This document shows, in pieces, positions 6,535 through 7,770 of a stretch of DNA of 7,770 nt. The notes under the pieces were generated by a model that worked only from the letters and a program-made list of their open reading frames with translations, ran no database searches and was not told the origin of the DNA. Source of the stretch: Halobacteriales archaeon QS_5_70_15 (lineage in GTDB: Archaea > Halobacteriota > Halobacteria > Halobacteriales > Haloarculaceae); contig PXRQ01000084.1 in NCBI GenBank assembly GCA_003022005.1, positions 13,638-21,407 on the forward strand. The letters are read 5' to 3'. Both the position numbers and the translations under genes were made by a program. How positions within the stretch are numbered: position 1 is the first letter of the stretch; every line of letters starts with the position of its first letter.

Positions 6535-6730
6535 CGACCGTCGGGGAACGGGTCGGGCTCTCGGTATCGGGATCGCGCGACCGCGTCCCCCGTGCGGCGT
6601 TACTGGTACTGTCGGATCTAGCTACTCGAACCTCCTCGCCACCACGACGCAGCGACGTCGTTCGGGGCCTCATGTCCCGCATCTCCACCGACGGGTTCCG
6701 CGACGGCGGTTCCGTTACGCGGAAACGAGG
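6535..6730. other. Intergenic stretch with no convincing gene
   Basis: About 200 bases lie between the PCD gene and the DUF5786 promoter. The only start-to-stop frame of note on the plus strand is a 24-codon one at 6672-6746, with no family resemblance. A small inverted pair, TTCCG (6710-6714) and CGGAA (6720-6724), lies just upstream of the next TATA box and could be an operator half-site pair. This is speculative. The longer minus-strand frames here are shadows of flanking genes. Confidence 0.4.
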
Positions 6731-6738
6731 TCTTATGC
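6731..6738 (+). promoter_or_regulatory. TATA box of the DUF5786-like gene
   Basis: TCTTATGC is centred 27 bases upstream of the ACG at 6762-6764, which is exactly where a leaderless transcript should begin. It is a good archaeal match and supports 6762 as the 5' end of the coding region. Confidence 0.55.
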
Positions 6739-6761
6739 TCCCGTAGACTGTAGCTGTCCCG

Positions 6762-6956
6762 ACGGGATTCGACTCCTACGACGGGAGCGAGCAGGAACGC
6801 CAGGAGATCGATACGACCGAGATCGACACCCGTGACGACACCCGGACCGGTTTCGAGGGCGAATTCGCGCTCCAGTCGGGGGCGAACAGCGAGGACCTGC
6901 TCGCGAAGTTGCGCGAGATCAAAGCCGAGAGGGAGCGGGACGGCGAGGGGGAGTAG
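6762..6956 (+). CDS. Small acidic protein, DUF5786-like, with ACG in place of a normal start codon
   Basis: From ACG 6762 to TAG 6954-6956 the frame encodes 64 residues, starting (T/M)GFDSYDGSEQERQEIDTTE and ending with ANSEDLLAKLREIKAERERD. The G-F-x-S-Y-D-x-S-E-Q-E opening and the closing ASN-(D/E)-(E/D)-LL-x-(K/R)-L-(Q/R)-EIK segment match the haloarchaeal DUF5786 family (about 60 residues, function unknown) as I remember it. Family members start MG(F/M)-x-SYD, so the ACG is where ATG is expected. Upstream in frame there is a TAG at 6744, and between it and the family start there is no ATG, GTG or TTG. The only later in-frame TTG is near the C-terminus. The gene therefore either uses a non-standard start, has lost its start by one T-to-C change, or reflects a sequence error. 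Its own TATA box implies a single-gene leaderless transcript. Confidence 0.7.
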   Translation, partial: TGFDSYDGSEQERQEIDTTEIDTRDDTRTGFEGEFALQSGANSEDLLAKLREIKAERERDGEGE

Positions 6957-6993
6957 CGAGTCCCCGTTCCATCGGGGCCGGACCGTCGATCCG

Positions 6994-7072
6994 TAGTAGC
7001 GTTTGAAACCGATGACACACTCCGGACGGGGGCGGTCCCCCGGCCGTGAGTAACGACTTCCAAACGCTACTA
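6994..7072. repeat. 79-bp element with 12-bp perfect inverted ends and a central hairpin (MITE-like or regulatory)
   Basis: TAGTAGCGTTTG (6994-7005) recurs inverted as CAAACGCTACTA (7061-7072). Resemblance extends further inward: the left arm continues AAACCGATGACACAC, and the right arm, read inverted, continues GAAGTCGTTACTCAC, sharing the AA and T-AC-CAC positions. The centre has a GGGGG (7028-7032)/CCCCC (7037-7041) stem with a four-base loop. There is no coding potential. It lies 37 bases after the DUF5786 stop and about 110 bases before the ZIP start. I found no clear target-site duplication. It could be a miniature inverted-repeat element, a pair of inverted regulator sites, or a bidirectional terminator. 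Confidence 0.75.
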
Positions 7073-7112
7073 TAGTCCCGGTGGGGAGGCCCCCTGGCCC
7101 GGTCATGCTCAA

Positions 7113-7121
7113 TCTTCAATA
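7113..7121 (+). promoter_or_regulatory. Possible TATA box of the ZIP transporter gene
   Basis: TCTTCAATA would set transcription start near 7142, leaving a leader of about 40 bases before the GTG at 7181. The match is moderate. Confidence 0.35.
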
Positions 7122-7180
7122 CCCCTCCCGCTGATGCCGGTCACGGAACCGATGGCCACACAGGACCGGGGGCGGGTCGG

Positions 7181-7770
7181 GTGGTAGCCGAGTGGCTCAC
7201 GCAGTGGTTCGGGACGGACCCCGTCGTCAACGGGCTCGTCGGGGGGCTCGTCATCGCGTCGCTGAACCTCCTTGGGGCGTCGCTGGTTTTCGTCTGGCGG
7301 GACCCCTCCGAGCGTGCGATGGACGGGGCGCTCGGGTTCGCCGCCGGGGTGATGCTCGCCGCGGCGTTCACGAGCCTCGTCATCCCCGGCATCGAGATCT
7401 ACTCGAACGGGAACCCGCTCCCCACGCTCCTGGGGGTGGCGCTCGGGGCGCTGGCGCTCGACCGCTCGGACGTGCTCGTGCCACACGCCCACTACGTGGT
7501 CTCGGGCCGACGGCGGGAGGACGCGGCGCGTCCGCGCGAGGACCTCCCGGTAAACGACGAGCGGCTCGCCGGCGTCGTGCTGTTCGTCCTCGCCATCACG
7601 CTCCACAACGTGCCCGAGGGGCTCGCCGTCGGCGTGGGGTTCGGCAGCGGCGACCTCGGCACCGCCGTCCCGCTGATGCTCGCCATCGGCATCCAGAACG
7701 TCCCCGAGGGGCTGGCGGTGTCGGTGGCCGCCATCAACGCCGGACTGGACAGGCGGTTCTACGCGGTGGT
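7181..7770 (+). CDS. ZIP family divalent metal transporter, 3'-truncated by window edge
   Basis: The frame is open from GTG 7181 to the window edge, giving 196 complete codons. Hydrophobic segments lie at about 15-38, 49-70, 82-93, 129-150 and 161-186. The ZIP metal-binding motifs are plain: HNVPEG at 142-147 (fourth helix) and QNVPEG at 172-177 (fifth helix). A histidine pair HAH (102-104) lies in the cytoplasmic-type loop between helices 3 and 4, along with a charged stretch. ZIP proteins move zinc, iron, manganese or similar ions into the cytoplasm; this GufA/ZupT-like subtype is common in haloarchaea, and the ion cannot be told. GTG 7181 gives the start (M)VAEWLTQWFGTDPVVNGL, which fits the family. 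The two upstream ATGs (7134, 7152) are in another frame that stops at 7185-7187. No Shine-Dalgarno site is obvious. The remaining C-terminal helices lie beyond the window. Confidence 0.88.
   Translation, partial: MVAEWLTQWFGTDPVVNGLVGGLVIASLNLLGASLVFVWRDPSERAMDGALGFAAGVMLAAAFTSLVIPGIEIYSNGNPLPTLLGVALGALALDRSDVLVPHAHYVVSGRRREDAARPREDLPVNDERLAGVVLFVLAITLHNVPEGLAVGVGFGSGDLGTAVPLMLAIGIQNVPEGLAVSVAAINAGLDRRFYAV

Noticed and set aside
6672..6746. A 24-codon plus-strand ORF ending just before, and in frame with, the DUF5786-like gene
   Set aside because: No family resemblance, it spans the TATA box of the next gene, and it ends at TAG. Read-through to supply a start for the next gene is not supported by anything seen.
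1..7770. tRNA, rRNA, CRISPR arrays, integrase or transposase genes, defence or toxin-antitoxin systems
   Set aside because: I looked for cloverleaf sequences, regularly spaced direct repeats and the relevant protein motifs on both strands and saw none.

Overview
The window looks like chromosomal DNA from a halophilic archaeon. It is strongly G+C-rich, with C or G at most third codon positions. The proteins are rich in Asp and Glu. Several genes match families seen mainly or often in haloarchaea, and a TATA-like box lies about 25-30 bases upstream of several start codons, as expected for leaderless archaeal transcripts. I recognised families by eye; no database search was run.

Layout: 1-1081 (-) is an FAD-dependent oxidoreductase of the glycine/D-amino-acid oxidase type, cut by the window edge. 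The space between it and the next gene holds a 115-bp palindromic element with 17-bp perfect arms. 1363-2091 (+) is a FabG-like short-chain dehydrogenase. 2216-2434 (+) is a small DUF1328 membrane protein behind a very A+T-rich patch. 2452-3593 (-) is a class I/II aminotransferase interrupted by a one-base frameshift. Divergent from it, 3739-4929 (+) is a threonine-synthase-like PLP enzyme with an N-terminal zinc ribbon. 4980-5796 (+) is a DUF5995 protein with a frameshift near its C-terminus. 5860-6051 (-) is a 63-residue protein with one CxxC pair. 6181-6534 (+) is a pterin-4a-carbinolamine dehydratase. 6762-6956 (+) is a DUF5786-like small acidic protein that has no ATG, GTG or TTG at its start. 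A 79-bp element with 12-bp inverted ends follows. 7181-7770 (+) is the start of a ZIP metal transporter, cut by the window edge.

Most genes appear to be transcribed singly from their own promoters, in mixed orientations. I see no multi-gene operon and no defence, CRISPR or secretion system. The loose metabolic theme is amino-acid and pterin chemistry: oxidoreductase, aminotransferase, threonine-synthase-like lyase, carbinolamine dehydratase.

The most notable points are two single-base frameshifts in otherwise well-preserved genes, two positions where ACG sits exactly where a leaderless ATG would be expected, and two short palindromic intergenic elements. The frameshifts could be sequencing errors or real gene decay; the sequence alone cannot decide.
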